Assembly (NCBI RefSeq): GCF_020179385.1
Contig: NZ_JAIBLJ010000013.1
Location: 1-64,000, forward strand
From: Alkalihalobacillus sp. YIM B00296
GTDB taxonomy: Bacteria > Bacillota > Bacilli > Bacillales > Fictibacillaceae
Length of the DNA stretch: 64,000 nucleotides
Direction: 5' to 3'
This document shows, piece after piece, positions 8,311-17,459 of the stretch. Made by a program: the position numbers and the translations under genes. A model generated the notes under the pieces. That model had not been told where the DNA came from. It searched no databases and worked only from the letters and a program-made list of their open reading frames with translations. Numbering within the stretch: the first letter of the stretch is position 1; the number at the start of each line of letters is the position of its first letter.

Positions 8311-8625
8311 ATGAATACGATTCATCTTGAATTTCCTGCGACTAGACGGTTGACGAAACGTGCGCATGTCGGGGTAGTTGGTTCAGGTGATTTGGAGATT
8401 TTACTGGAGCCTTCAGAAGAACCCTTTGCGAAATTGACAGTGAGAACAGGCACAACAGGTTTTGATCAGACTTGGCAGAATGTCCTTGAAAGGTTTTTCG
8501 AGGAAAATGATGTAGCAGCCAACATCAAGATCAATGATTTCGGCGCTACACCTGGAGTGGTCAAGTTACGATTAGCTCAAGCATTGGAGGTGAGTCAGAA
8601 TGACGTTGAACAACTTGAAAACTAG
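8311..8625 (+). CDS. mdcC: Malonate decarboxylase acyl carrier protein (delta subunit)
   Basis: Carries acetyl or malonyl on a phosphoribosyl-dephospho-CoA arm. 104 residues; the attachment serine is Ser25 in GVVGSGDLEILLEP, the motif of MdcC/CitD-like carriers. The rest (LTVRTGTTGFDQTW, NIKINDFGATPGVVKLRLAQALE) is typical of the family. The last 26 nt overlap the next gene, whose ribosome binding site TTGGAGG lies in the mdcC coding sequence. Confidence 0.93.
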   Translation: MNTIHLEFPATRRLTKRAHVGVVGSGDLEILLEPSEEPFAKLTVRTGTTGFDQTWQNVLERFFEENDVAANIKINDFGATPGVVKLRLAQALEVSQNDVEQLEN

Positions 8626-10285
8626 TTTAGTAGAGTTGGATGCCCGCAGCAGGGCAAAGGCCCTTTTAGATGAAGGGACGTTCCGGGAACTGCTTGGACC
8701 TTTTGAACAACTGGAATCTCCTCATTTGGAGGCACAAGGGATTGTTCCACAAAGTGATGATGGCGTCATTGTAGCAAGAGGTTACATAAAGGGTGAACCT
8801 GCTGTTATCATTTCAATCGAGGGCGACTTTCAAGGCGGCGGGATCGGAGAGGTTTCAGGGGCGAAAATTGCCGGGGCATTGGAGTTAGCGTTGCGGGACA
8901 ATAAAAATGGAATCCCTGTACGTCCGATCTTCATTTTCGATACAGGTGGCGTTCGTCTGCAGGAAGCCAATTATGGACTGCTTTCAATCGCAGAAATCGG
9001 ATCTGCCATCATTGAACTGCGAAATTATACACCAGTTGTCGGGCTGATTCCTGGAAAAATCGGTTCATTTGGAGGAATGTCGATTACAGCAGGATTATTC
9101 AGTAAATTGATCATGACCCGTGAAGCCCGTTTGGCATTGAATGGTCCGGAAGTCATCGAGCAAGAAGCAGGACTTGAAGAATTCGACTCACACAATAGAC
9201 AAAAAGTCTGGCAAACAATTGGTGGAGAACAGAGGGTTGCCACCGGCCTTGCAGACATGTTGGTCGAAGATGATATTCCTTCAATGAAAGAGGCAATATA
9301 CGATGTGTTTGATAAACCCGCATCGGAAAAACCGAGAAGCACCCATGTTGCACGATATCAAACCCTTTTGAGAGCAACGAATCCTTCTTACAAAATGCAT
9401 CCTATCGAGATGAGGAATCTCTGGAAACAGATTGCGGAAGGAAAACCTGTTCAGCAAGCATCTACGTTTCATGAACCAGAAAATGGAGATTCTACATATA
9501 GCAGGGGACATCGATGGTTCGAAGCGTTGGCAGGTACTACATCGAAACACCCGGATGTACAGTCGATTTTATGTGCTGACAAGGAAATTGCTGGAGGTAG
9601 AGCCCGCTTCATTGCGGTCATCCCGAATCCGAATGGTCGATTTCCCCGTGCCCGAAATGGAGAAGTAGGCTTAGAGGAAGGATGGGCAATTGCTCAATGT
9701 GTCCGTGAAGCGGTTGGAGAAGACCGTCATGGAGAGAAGCGCGCAATCGTTGCGATTGTTGATGTTCCCAGCCAAGCATATGGCTTTCGTGAAGAATTGC
9801 TGGGGATCCATCTATCATGTGCAGCTGCAGTAGATGCTTATGCAACGGCAAGGCAGGCTGGCCACCCTGTCATCAGCCTCATTGTCGGAAAGGCGATTTC
9901 AGGCGCCTTTTTGGCTCATGGAATGCAGGCAAACAGAATATTGGCACTGAATGATGAAACAGTCAATGTCCATGTCATGTCCAAGCAATCGGCTGCAAGA
10001 ATCACACGCCGTTCCATTGAAGAGTTGGAAAAAGCGACTAAAAAGGTCCCTGCAATGGCCTATGACATCCATTCGTTTGCAACGCTGGGTGCTTTGTTTG
10101 GAATCATTGCTGGAGTCGATGCAAACGCCCCCAGCAAAGAAGATTCCTATAACGTCATGGAAAGGATTCATGAAGCGATCAGAGATGTGAAAAGTGGATC
10201 GACGGGTCTGGAATATCGCCTGACGCGAACCGATGGACGCCAAGCATCTATCTTGGTTCGAAAAAGGTTGGAGGAACAATGGTGA
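8600..10285 (+). CDS. mdcDE: Fused malonate decarboxylase beta-gamma subunit (MdcD-MdcE)
   Basis: Decarboxylates malonyl-ACP to acetyl-ACP. One 561-residue chain joins two crotonase-like carboxyltransferase units: beta about 1-295 (GDFQGGGIGEVSGAKIAGALE, FDTGGVRLQEANYGL, PGKIGSFGGMSITAGLFS) and gamma about 300-561 (EEGWAIAQCV, DVPSQAYGFREELLGIHLS, GKAISGAFLAHGMQANRI, HVMSKQSAARITRRS). In Acinetobacter, Klebsiella and Pseudomonas these are separate proteins. There is no stop or frameshift at the joint. ATG 8600 has TTGGAGG at 8585-8590. It overlaps mdcG by 7 nt. Confidence 0.93.
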   Translation: MTLNNLKTSLVELDARSRAKALLDEGTFRELLGPFEQLESPHLEAQGIVPQSDDGVIVARGYIKGEPAVIISIEGDFQGGGIGEVSGAKIAGALELALRDNKNGIPVRPIFIFDTGGVRLQEANYGLLSIAEIGSAIIELRNYTPVVGLIPGKIGSFGGMSITAGLFSKLIMTREARLALNGPEVIEQEAGLEEFDSHNRQKVWQTIGGEQRVATGLADMLVEDDIPSMKEAIYDVFDKPASEKPRSTHVARYQTLLRATNPSYKMHPIEMRNLWKQIAEGKPVQQASTFHEPENGDSTYSRGHRWFEALAGTTSKHPDVQSILCADKEIAGGRARFIAVIPNPNGRFPRARNGEVGLEEGWAIAQCVREAVGEDRHGEKRAIVAIVDVPSQAYGFREELLGIHLSCAAAVDAYATARQAGHPVISLIVGKAISGAFLAHGMQANRILALNDETVNVHVMSKQSAARITRRSIEELEKATKKVPAMAYDIHSFATLGALFGIIAGVDANAPSKEDSYNVMERIHEAIRDVKSGSTGLEYRLTRTDGRQASILVRKRLEEQW

Positions 10286-10899
10286 TCCAGCCTCATGATT
10301 TGCTGAAAATCAAGGATGGAACTCATTTAATCGAAAAAGAAAATGTACCTGAATGGCTTTCCAAGTCCATATCAGATGTCCGATTCGTTGTAGTAAGACG
10401 GGCTCCAATCATCGATGGAGAGATCCCGATTGGTATTCGAGGGAAGACGAGGACGGAAAGATTCGGGACATTCATCCCTTTGAGTGATGTAACCGAACGT
10501 ATCACACCCGAACAATTGGTTGCAGAGCAAAAATGGAGAAGCCATCCTTGTTACGAACGCTTCGGTATTTTTCAAGCATTGGACCTGGTTGAGTCGGTCC
10601 TCCAACAGTATCAGCTATCCTGGGGACCGACAGGAAGTGTCGGATTTGAATTGGCAAGCGGTCAACCAACTATTACGGAAACAAGTGATTTGGATATCAT
10701 CATTCGGGCAAACGATATTCCGATCAATATCGCCAAAGAGATTGTTTCTGCTTTTAAGGAAGCGAATGTAAGAATCGATCCCTTAGTAGAAAGACAAGAT
10801 GGAGCCATCTCCCTGATTGAATATTCTAAAGGGCTGCCCTCTATTCTTTTACGTACAATAGATGGCCCTAAGTTGATCAACACCGTACCAGGTTATTAA
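10279..10899 (+). CDS. mdcG: Phosphoribosyl-dephospho-CoA transferase, holo-ACP synthase
   Basis: Transfers the prosthetic group from the MdcB product to Ser25 of MdcC. 206 residues with a nucleotidyltransferase core: WGPTGSVGFELASG followed by TSDLDIIIRA, where the two Asp of DLD are the expected metal ligands. MdcG is usually about this length. It overlaps the end of mdcDE by 7 nt (ATGGTGA) and is the last gene of the operon, closed by the terminator at 10919. Confidence 0.92.
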   Translation: MVIQPHDLLKIKDGTHLIEKENVPEWLSKSISDVRFVVVRRAPIIDGEIPIGIRGKTRTERFGTFIPLSDVTERITPEQLVAEQKWRSHPCYERFGIFQALDLVESVLQQYQLSWGPTGSVGFELASGQPTITETSDLDIIIRANDIPINIAKEIVSAFKEANVRIDPLVERQDGAISLIEYSKGLPSILLRTIDGPKLINTVPGY

Positions 10900-10918
10900 T
10901 CGCAAGAATTAATAAAAG

Positions 10919-10957
10919 AACCGAGTACTTCCTATTCTTATAGAAGATACTCGGTTT
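10919..10957. terminator. Bidirectional terminator
   Basis: AACCGAGTA (10919-10927) pairs with TACTCGGTT (10948-10956), extended by TTC/GAA pairs with a small bulge. It lies between the convergent mdcG and the P1 peptidase gene and can serve both. Confidence 0.8.
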
Positions 10958-10969
10958 CCAAACAAAAGA

Positions 10970-12034
10970 TTAAATGAGTGAAATGTTGTATTCCTCGATC
11001 AAATCCTTCAAGGCAGGCCGTTCATTGCCATCCCGTCCAACCACTTTTTCAGCGGTGATCATCGAGTTTAACACCGCTTCCTGCGTCGCTTCTCCGACTG
11101 CACGGATAGCTAAATCCATGTCCTCCTCATGGATCGTGGGAATAGAGAGGAGGTGATCCGGTTTTTCATGCGGAATTTTTGTCGCGGTTGAAAAACCGAT
11201 GGCGATCTCGCCGCTTCCATTCGTGATGATCGAACCCGTTCGTGAAAGACCTGCGACTGTCCGTTTCAAAATCCGGTTCAATTGCCGTTCGGAAACAGGG
11301 AGATCCGTCGCCACGATCATCATGATCGAACCTTTATCTTTTTCTTCCCTTTCCTGCAGGATCACTTCCTTCAGCTCCTGACCGACAGCCTTTCCATTCA
11401 CCATCAAGTCACTCATGATTCCAAAGTTGGAAACCACAAGTACACCTAACGTATATTCCCCATGGTCTAGCTTCATTTTTCTTGAAGCTGTTCCGATTCC
11501 ACCTTTCAGCGAGTAGCAGAGCATTCCTCTCCCAGCACCGACAGCCCCTTCTTCAAATTCAACCGAAGCATTATCGATTGCCTGGAAAACATGATCCTTT
11601 GTTATGTATCGACCTCTAATATCATTTAAGAACATATCATTGCATTCACCTACAATCGGGTTAACCGTCCCTGTCGTTCGTCCGATCTCAGGGTTATGCT
11701 CTATCATGTATTCAATCAATGAATCGGCAGCCGTTCCGATACTCAACGTATTCGTCAACAGGATTGGGGTCTCTAACACACCCAGTTCCTGCATCTGGAT
11801 GGTCCCCATCGTCTTTCCAAAACCATTGATCACATGGCTGGACGCAATCACCTTTTCACGAAAAACATTCCCCTGATGCGGAAGAACCGCTGTCACACCC
11901 GTCTGTACATCACCATCCGCAAGTGTCACATGCCCGACCGTCACCCCTTTCACATCCGTGATCGAATTCAACTTCCCAGGCTCCATCTTTCCTATCTTTA
12001 CACCATAATTTTGTATCCGTTTCTGACCGTTCAT
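10970..12034 (-). CDS. P1 family (DmpA-type) aminopeptidase
   Basis: Self-processing N-terminal nucleophile hydrolase of the DmpA/BapA class, whose members remove N-terminal residues from D- or beta-amino-acid-containing peptides. Signatures: NSITDVKGVTVGHVTL near the N-terminus, NPIVGECNDMFLNDI, GRGMLCYSLKGGIGTASR, LVVSNFG (oxyanion Asn), KGSIMMIVATD with the Gly-Ser cleavage and nucleophile site, and LSRTGSIITNGSGEIAIGFS. From ATG 12034 it has 354 residues; an in-frame TTG lies 9 nt upstream. It is not clearly tied to the malonate genes. Confidence 0.9.
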   Translation of the reverse strand: MNGQKRIQNYGVKIGKMEPGKLNSITDVKGVTVGHVTLADGDVQTGVTAVLPHQGNVFREKVIASSHVINGFGKTMGTIQMQELGVLETPILLTNTLSIGTAADSLIEYMIEHNPEIGRTTGTVNPIVGECNDMFLNDIRGRYITKDHVFQAIDNASVEFEEGAVGAGRGMLCYSLKGGIGTASRKMKLDHGEYTLGVLVVSNFGIMSDLMVNGKAVGQELKEVILQEREEKDKGSIMMIVATDLPVSERQLNRILKRTVAGLSRTGSIITNGSGEIAIGFSTATKIPHEKPDHLLSIPTIHEEDMDLAIRAVGEATQEAVLNSMITAEKVVGRDGNERPALKDLIEEYNISLI

Positions 12035-12043
12035 CACTACCAA

Positions 12044-12371
12044 CCTTTCACGTCTATATGTAAATACTGTTATTCTACCATTATATTAAACATATATTTT
12101 TAATGCTTTTACAATTAACCGTACAGACTGGGGTGTTAAACGTCCTTATAGATTACCATGCCGATCTATTCTTCTAAATAAAGGCTCATTAGAGATTCCG
12201 GAAGCCATAAGCCGATTTTCTAGTAATCGAACCGGGCATGTATTTGGATTACTCCCATATGATAAAGCAACTTGCTGCCATTCTCCTTTTTGGTCCTTTT
12301 ACTTTGAACGAGGTTCATAAGATGGATTACTATTACTGAAAATGGTTTCTGTTTATGTTCTTAAATTTATA
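12044..12371. other. Intergenic region without a recognised gene
   Basis: All frames are broken. I see no remnant I can name. The regulatory part begins at 12372. Confidence 0.4.
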
Positions 12372-12380
12372 TGTCAGACA
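12372..12380. promoter_or_regulatory. Candidate GntR operator TGTC-A-GACA
   Basis: TGTCAGACA is a perfect dyad 24 nt upstream of the -35 of the aldarate regulator. The same half-sites recur around the -10 (12422-12438), which suggests the same protein binds both. Confidence 0.45.
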
Positions 12381-12403
12381 AACAAGTTATTTGATAATTT
12401 AAA

Positions 12404-12438
12404 TTGACAGAATATTTTATTTGTCTTACAATTAGACA
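12404..12438 (+). promoter_or_regulatory. SigA promoter of the aldarate operon with operator over the -10
   Basis: TTGACA (12404-12409), 17-nt spacer, TACAAT (12427-12432). TGTCT (12422-12426) and AGACA (12434-12438) form an inverted repeat that encloses the -10, a layout expected for repression by the GntR protein encoded next. Confidence 0.7.
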
Positions 12439-12498
12439 CAACATAAAAATACATAAACAAGGTATCAATCAGAATCAAAAGAGAAAGTAGGAAAAGTT

Positions 12499-13221
12499 GT
12501 GAGCCAAGTGAATGACCATTTAAAAATAAAATCTGTCAAAAGAGAGACGTTATCGAATCAGGTGATCGACCAGATCATCGAATTGTTGTTGAGCGGTCAA
12601 TTGAAGCCGGGGGATAAGCTCCCATCCGAAATGGAATTGCTTGATATGTTCATGGTCAGCCGGCCTGTCTTACGGGAAGCGATCAGTTCACTCGAAACAA
12701 TCGGAATTGTCCGTAGAAAGACAAGAGAAGGGACCTACTTTACCAATAAAATCGGAAGCAAGCCCTTCAAAATCATGCTGTCGTTATCGGTGGGGGATAT
12801 TAAAGCATTTATCGAAACCCGGATTGCACAGGAATTGGGACTTGTCACACTCGCAGCCGAAAAGATAACCGATGAAGATTTGGGAAGGCTGCAAGACAAC
12901 ATCGAGAAAATGGAAGCGCGGGAAGGAGACGCGATTGAGCTTGATAAAGAGTTCCATCGTATCATCGCCTATAGTGCGAGTAATCCGATCATCGAAGGGA
13001 TCATTGATCCGTTGTTAAGTATGATTGACCAGACCCAGGAAACCATCCCTCCAGAGGACCGAGACAAAGCATACACGATCGAACAGCATAAAGAAATCTA
13101 TGCCGCCCTGGAAAAAAGGGACCCAATTGAATCTTATTTATGTATGTACCGACACCTGGATCATGCGAGGAAGAGGATCTTGGCTCGTCATGAAGCGAAG
13201 AATTCCCTTGATCTCGATTAA
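12499..13221 (+). CDS. GntR/FCD-family regulator of aldarate use
   Basis: 240 residues from GTG 12499. FadR-type winged helix (LLSGQLKPGDKLPSEMELLDMFMVSRPVLREAISSLETIGIVRR) followed by a helical FCD domain (FIETRIAQELGLV, DKEFHRIIAYSASNP, EQHKEIYAALEKRDP) holding the His ligands of the usual metal and carboxylate pocket. Same strand as, and 20 nt before, kdgD, so it is the first gene of the glucarate/galactarate operon. B. subtilis has a GntR-type gene (ycbG) in its equivalent cluster. The effector is probably glucarate or galactarate (inference). Confidence 0.85.
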   Translation: MSQVNDHLKIKSVKRETLSNQVIDQIIELLLSGQLKPGDKLPSEMELLDMFMVSRPVLREAISSLETIGIVRRKTREGTYFTNKIGSKPFKIMLSLSVGDIKAFIETRIAQELGLVTLAAEKITDEDLGRLQDNIEKMEAREGDAIELDKEFHRIIAYSASNPIIEGIIDPLLSMIDQTQETIPPEDRDKAYTIEQHKEIYAALEKRDPIESYLCMYRHLDHARKRILARHEAKNSLDLD

Positions 13222-13241
13222 AAATAGAAAGGATGAAAAGG

Positions 13242-14174
13242 ATGACAAATGAAAGAAAAGCACCCACAGGTATTTTAGGCTTCCCAATTACACCATTTAA
13301 TGAAAGCGGTCACATTGACGAAAAGGCGTTGAGCCGCAATATCGAATTTCTATTGGAAAATGATCTGGAAGCGATTTTCATTGCTTGCGGGTCAGGGGAG
13401 TTCAATGCTGTCAGCCTGAAAGAGTATGAAAGAATGGTAGAATTGGCAACCTCTCTTGCCGGCCAGAGAGTCCCGGTCTACACTGGTGTCGGCGGCAACT
13501 TATCCGAAGCGCTGGAGCAAGCCCAGATTTCTGAAAAGCATGGAGCTGACGGCTATCTGGTGCTGCCACCTTATTTGATCGATGGGGAACAAGAAGGCCT
13601 CTATGAGTATTACAAATCGATTCTTTTGAGGACGGATTTGAATGCGATCGTCTACCAACGGGCGAATGCCGTTCTTCAGCTTGATACATTAAAGAGATTG
13701 ATAGAGTTCCCGCAAGTTGTCGGGCTGAAAGACGGAGTCGGGAATATGGATCTCAATATCGAGCTTTCCCAAACGATCGGCGACCGTCTCGGCTGGTTGA
13801 ACGGGATGCCGATGGCTGAAGTGACGATGCCTGCTTATGTCCCTTTAGGCTTCAATTCGTATTCTTCTGCGATCTCGAACTATATCCCGCATATCTCAAG
13901 ACGCTTCTATGATGCCCTGCTGAATGATCGTAAGGAAGAAGTAAAGGAGTTATATGAAAATGTGATCCTGCCGATCAACCGGATCCGGAAACAGAGAAAA
14001 GGCTACGCCGTTTCGTTGATCAAAGCGGGGATGGAGATCATCGGATTGCCTATCGCAAACACCGTAAGACCGCCAATCGTCCCAGTTGAAAAAGAGCATT
14101 ATCAGCAGCTGGAAAAGGTATTGGACAGGGTATTTGAAAAGTACCCAGCCGACAATAAGGTATCCCATTCATAA
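13242..14174 (+). CDS. kdgD: 5-dehydro-4-deoxyglucarate dehydratase
   Basis: Converts 5-keto-4-deoxy-D-glucarate to 2-oxoglutarate semialdehyde, CO2 and water. 310-residue DHDPS-like TIM barrel: GILGFPITPFNESG, FIACGSGEFNAVSLKEY, PVYTGVGG, Tyr138 in AIVYQR, and the Schiff-base Lys163 in VVGLKDGVGN. ATG 13242 has GAAAGG 9 nt upstream; an ATG 9 nt earlier is open but poorly placed. Follows the regulator and precedes the dehydrogenase acting on its product. Confidence 0.92.
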   Translation: MTNERKAPTGILGFPITPFNESGHIDEKALSRNIEFLLENDLEAIFIACGSGEFNAVSLKEYERMVELATSLAGQRVPVYTGVGGNLSEALEQAQISEKHGADGYLVLPPYLIDGEQEGLYEYYKSILLRTDLNAIVYQRANAVLQLDTLKRLIEFPQVVGLKDGVGNMDLNIELSQTIGDRLGWLNGMPMAEVTMPAYVPLGFNSYSSAISNYIPHISRRFYDALLNDRKEEVKELYENVILPINRIRKQRKGYAVSLIKAGMEIIGLPIANTVRPPIVPVEKEHYQQLEKVLDRVFEKYPADNKVSHS

Positions 14175-14250
14175 CAGCGATATTACTTTGACAATCGATA
14201 TCTGAAAACTACCAATAAAATAAATTTTCATCTTAAACAGGAGGCGAATC

Positions 14251-15714
14251 ATGACCATTCAAACGAAAAGCAAACAATACTTGAACTACATAAACGGCGA
14301 ATGGATTGCATCAAGCACAAATGAATGGATTGAAAATACGAATCCAGCGAATACAGAAGAGGTCGTCGGCTATGTGCCAAAGTCGAGTAAAGAGGACCTG
14401 GACAAGGCAGTGGCATCTGCTAAATCTGCACAAAAGGCATGGAAGAAATTATCCGGGGATGCGAGAGGAAAATATCTGTATAAAGCAGCTGACATTCTTG
14501 AAAGCAAGTTGGATGAAATTGCCGAATGCATGACGAGGGAAATGGGTAAAACCCTGCCGGAAGCAAAAGGTGAAACAGCCCGTGGTGTCGCGATCCTCCG
14601 CTACTATGCAGGCGAAGGGCTTCGGAAGGTCGGTGATGTCATCCCTTCAACGGACAGGGACGCGTTGATGTTTACAACACGTGCACCATTAGGCGTGGTC
14701 GGGATCATCACGCCTTGGAATTTCCCTGTCGCGATTCCAATTTGGAAAGCGGCTCCAGCCTTGATCTATGGCAATACGATCGTGTTGAAACCGGCGACAG
14801 AGACGGCGGTGACATGTGCGAAAGTCTTTGAATGCTTTGAGGAGGCAGGCTTTCCAGCAGGCGTCGTGAACATGGTGGCAGGTCCAGGTTCCGTCATCGG
14901 CCAGGGAATTGCGGATCACCCGGATGTAAACGGAATCACCTTTACAGGCTCCAACGCTGTTGGCAAAAAAATCGGTCAAGCTGCACTAGCGAGAGGCGCG
15001 AAATATCAGCTTGAAATGGGTGGAAAAAACCCGGTCATCGTCGATTCCGATGCCGATCTTAATCTGGCCGTCGATGCGACGATCAGCGGCGCATTTCGGT
15101 CTACCGGTCAGAAATGTACCGCGACAAGCCGTGTCATCGTATTGAAGGATGTCTATGAACAGTTCAAGGAAAAGCTCATTGCGAAAACCAATGAGATCAC
15201 AGTCGGCGATGGCCTGCAAGAAGGCATCTGGATGGGGCCAAGCGTCAACGAAAATCAGCTGAACACGGTCCTCTCCTATATTCAAAAGGGGAGAGAAGAG
15301 GGCGCCTCACTCATTCTAGGCGGAGAAAGATTGACAGCAGGAGAGTATGAAAAAGGCTATTTTGTCCAGCCGACGATCTTTGAAAATGTGACCTCGTCGA
15401 TGACGATCGCCCAGGAAGAAATTTTCGGACCGGTCATCGCCCTCCTTAAAGTCGACACGATCGAGGAAGCACTCGAGATCGCTAATGATGTAGAATTCGG
15501 GCTGAGTGCCTCGATCTTCACGTCCAATATCAAAAAGATGCTGACCTTCATCGACGATATGGATGCTGGGCTCGTCCGTATCAACGCGGAGAGCGCAGGT
15601 GTGGAATTGCAGGCTCCATTCGGCGGCATGAAGAGTTCAAGCTCGCATTCCCGTGAACAAGGTCAGGCAGCGATCGAATTTTTCACATCTATCAAAACGG
15701 TTTTTGTCAAGTGA
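14251..15714 (+). CDS. 2-oxoglutarate semialdehyde dehydrogenase
   Basis: NAD(P)+-dependent aldehyde dehydrogenase, 487 residues. Residues visible: Asn157 in TPWNFP, Glu255 in QLEMGGKNP, catalytic Cys289 in STGQKCTAT, and [10 protein letters not shown]. By context it oxidises the KdgD product to 2-oxoglutarate, as YcbD/GucD does in B. subtilis; the family alone would not fix the substrate. An AGGAGG precedes ATG 14251. A non-terminator hairpin (15727) separates it from the transporter genes. Confidence 0.9.
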   Translation: MTIQTKSKQYLNYINGEWIASSTNEWIENTNPANTEEVVGYVPKSSKEDLDKAVASAKSAQKAWKKLSGDARGKYLYKAADILESKLDEIAECMTREMGKTLPEAKGETARGVAILRYYAGEGLRKVGDVIPSTDRDALMFTTRAPLGVVGIITPWNFPVAIPIWKAAPALIYGNTIVLKPATETAVTCAKVFECFEEAGFPAGVVNMVAGPGSVIGQGIADHPDVNGITFTGSNAVGKKIGQAALARGAKYQLEMGGKNPVIVDSDADLNLAVDATISGAFRSTGQKCTATSRVIVLKDVYEQFKEKLIAKTNEITVGDGLQEGIWMGPSVNENQLNTVLSYIQKGREEGASLILGGERLTAGEYEKGYFVQPTIFENVTSSMTIAQEEIFGPVIALLKVDTIEEALEIANDVEFGLSASIFTSNIKKMLTFIDDMDAGLVRINAESAGVELQAPFGGMKSSSSHSREQGQAAIEFFTSIKTVFVK

Positions 15715-15726
15715 TTGGATAAAGAA

Positions 15727-15756
15727 GACTGTCGCTGGTAACAACCGGCGGCAGTC
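15727..15756 (+). other. Intraoperonic hairpin upstream of tctC
   Basis: Thirteen consecutive pairs (three G-T) between 15727-15739 and 15744-15756 with an ACA-rich 4-nt loop. No T-run follows, so it is not an ordinary terminator. With the hairpin at 16972 it brackets tctC. Confidence 0.6.
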
Positions 15757-15919
15757 CATCAAAAAAGAAAAGATTGAATGAACTGGATCGTTACCAGAGG
15801 AAGCCCTCTACAATGTTTATATTAAAATTTTTGTTTGCGGAAGATTCCAGTATCAAGCAGCCATGGTTTTTTTAAGGAAAATTGTATGCGGTTACAAAAT
15901 TCGAAAGGGAGAGTGTAAG

Positions 15920-16963
15920 ATGAAGAAACTTTTAACGATTCTGTTGGTGGCGATACTTGCGCTTGGTTTAGCTGCGTGCAGTAATGAGACTTCTGGATCA
16001 GGCGAAGGGTCAGAGGTGGATGTTTCAAGGGTCAGGTTGGTGATCGGTTCAACTTCAACAGGTGGGGATACATACCAGAATGCCGATACGATCAGCCGCT
16101 ATTTGGAAGATCCTTTAGGAACGAATATTAAAGTGGACGCAGTCGGGGCTGTCCGGGCGTTCCAGGAGCTGGGGAAGGCGAAGAATGACGGCAGTACGCT
16201 GATGTTTTTCCATGATATGGCGTATTTAGGCGTAGAATATGGAAGCATTCAAGAAAACAACAAGCTGGAAAATTGGACGATAGGACCTGTCGTATCGATC
16301 AATCCAGGGAATGCCTTTTTAGCGAAAGGGGACGCACCTTATGACACGATGACAGAATCTGCAGAATGGCTGAAAGATAATCCGGATGAAACGATCACCG
16401 TAGCGATCGAATCAGGCGGGGTGTCCGAAATCACGTTCGATGGTTACTATCTATGGGTGAAAGAAAAATACGGAACCGAGGTGTCTGACCGAATCAAAGC
16501 CTATGTAACAGGCTCCCAGGAAGATAAGAACCAGGCGTTATGGGATGGAAATGCGGATATCATCAACGGTTCGATCGGCGGTAACAACGAATATACGAAA
16601 GAAGGCGTAGAAGACGACATCAAGATGAAGTTCCTCGGCATTACAGCTGGCGAACGGGTGGAAGGCTATGACATTCCTACTTTCGCCGAACAAGGGATCA
16701 AAGTAGACGGAAAAGAGTTCGTATTCGATAAGGAATTCTTCTTCCTGATGCCAAAGGATGTTGAGGAAGACTTTGCTTCGAAGTTGGATGAAGCCGTAGC
16801 AGAAGTGGAAGAAAACCCGGATTATGCGAAAGACCTCGCCAAGAATGCCTATATCACGAATTACGTCCCGGCAGATGAAGCAATAGCCTATTTACTCGAA
16901 AAGAGAGAGACCTTCCAGAATATCATCAAAAACGCACCAAGCTTGGACAAGATCACCAATTAA
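15920..16963 (+). CDS. Tripartite tricarboxylate transporter substrate-binding lipoprotein (TctC family)
   Basis: Extracytoplasmic receptor for an organic diacid, here probably glucarate/galactarate. 347 residues from ATG 15920 (AAAGGGAGAG upstream). Signal peptide with lipobox LGLAAC, lipidated Cys20, then a low-complexity linker (SNETSGSGEGSE) and the periplasmic-binding fold (VRLVIGSTSTGGDTYQNADTISRYLE). Followed by the membrane subunits TctB and TctA. Hairpins on both sides may raise the stability of this segment so that receptor exceeds channel. Confidence 0.9.
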   Translation: MKKLLTILLVAILALGLAACSNETSGSGEGSEVDVSRVRLVIGSTSTGGDTYQNADTISRYLEDPLGTNIKVDAVGAVRAFQELGKAKNDGSTLMFFHDMAYLGVEYGSIQENNKLENWTIGPVVSINPGNAFLAKGDAPYDTMTESAEWLKDNPDETITVAIESGGVSEITFDGYYLWVKEKYGTEVSDRIKAYVTGSQEDKNQALWDGNADIINGSIGGNNEYTKEGVEDDIKMKFLGITAGERVEGYDIPTFAEQGIKVDGKEFVFDKEFFFLMPKDVEEDFASKLDEAVAEVEENPDYAKDLAKNAYITNYVPADEAIAYLLEKRETFQNIIKNAPSLDKITN

Positions 16964-16971
16964 TTCAAAAA

Positions 16972-17002
16972 GAGGCTGTCTGTATCGAAACCAGGCAGCC
17001 TC
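16972..17002 (+). other. Intraoperonic hairpin downstream of tctC
   Basis: GAGGCTGTCTG (16972-16982) pairs with CAGGCAGCCTC (16992-17002), 11 bp including one G-T, loop TATCGAAAC. No T-run follows (ACTCCTTCATT), so read-through into tctB is expected. Likely an mRNA 3'-end protecting or partial-termination structure. Confidence 0.65.
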
Positions 17003-17039
17003 ACTCCTTCATTACGGTTAAATAGAAGAGGTGAACCCA

Positions 17040-17444
17040 TTGAAAGACCTGCTCACGGTTGAATTGAAGTTCAGTGAATACCATACCATCTTTCCTAAAA
17101 TCATGTTGACGATCCTGATCTTCCTGGCGGTTTTAATGTTGCTTCTCAATATCGTCAAAAGAATAAAGAAAGGAACGTTGACAGCGTTTCGTTTTCAATT
17201 TTTCATCGACAACTATGACAAGCTGAAGTTTTACGGAACGGTCGTGTTATTGATCGCCTATGCGCTCGTGCTTGAACGGATCGGTTTTTTACCGGCAAGC
17301 ATCCTTTTCATGTTCTTGATCACATTGTTATTCATCGGAAATATAAAAAAGAAATCAATCGTTGTATCATTAGCCAACTCGTTGGCGACATCATTGGTCA
17401 TCTGGTATCTGTTCGGCCAGCTGTTCGATATTACTTTACCGTAA
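17040..17444 (+). CDS. Tripartite tricarboxylate transporter small membrane subunit (TctB family)
   Basis: Small four-helix membrane protein, 134 residues: hydrophobic segments IFPKIMLTILIFLAVLMLLL, LKFYGTVVLLIAYALVL, ASILFMFLITLLFIG and a C-terminal LATSLVIWYLFGQLF. GTG 17031 is open, but AGAGGTG is better spaced for TTG 17040. It lies between tctC and tctA with 15 nt to tctA, the standard order. TctB is the least conserved subunit, so the call leans on context. Confidence 0.85.
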   Translation: MKDLLTVELKFSEYHTIFPKIMLTILIFLAVLMLLLNIVKRIKKGTLTAFRFQFFIDNYDKLKFYGTVVLLIAYALVLERIGFLPASILFMFLITLLFIGNIKKKSIVVSLANSLATSLVIWYLFGQLFDITLP

Positions 17445-17459
17445 GGAGGGTGGTTTCCA

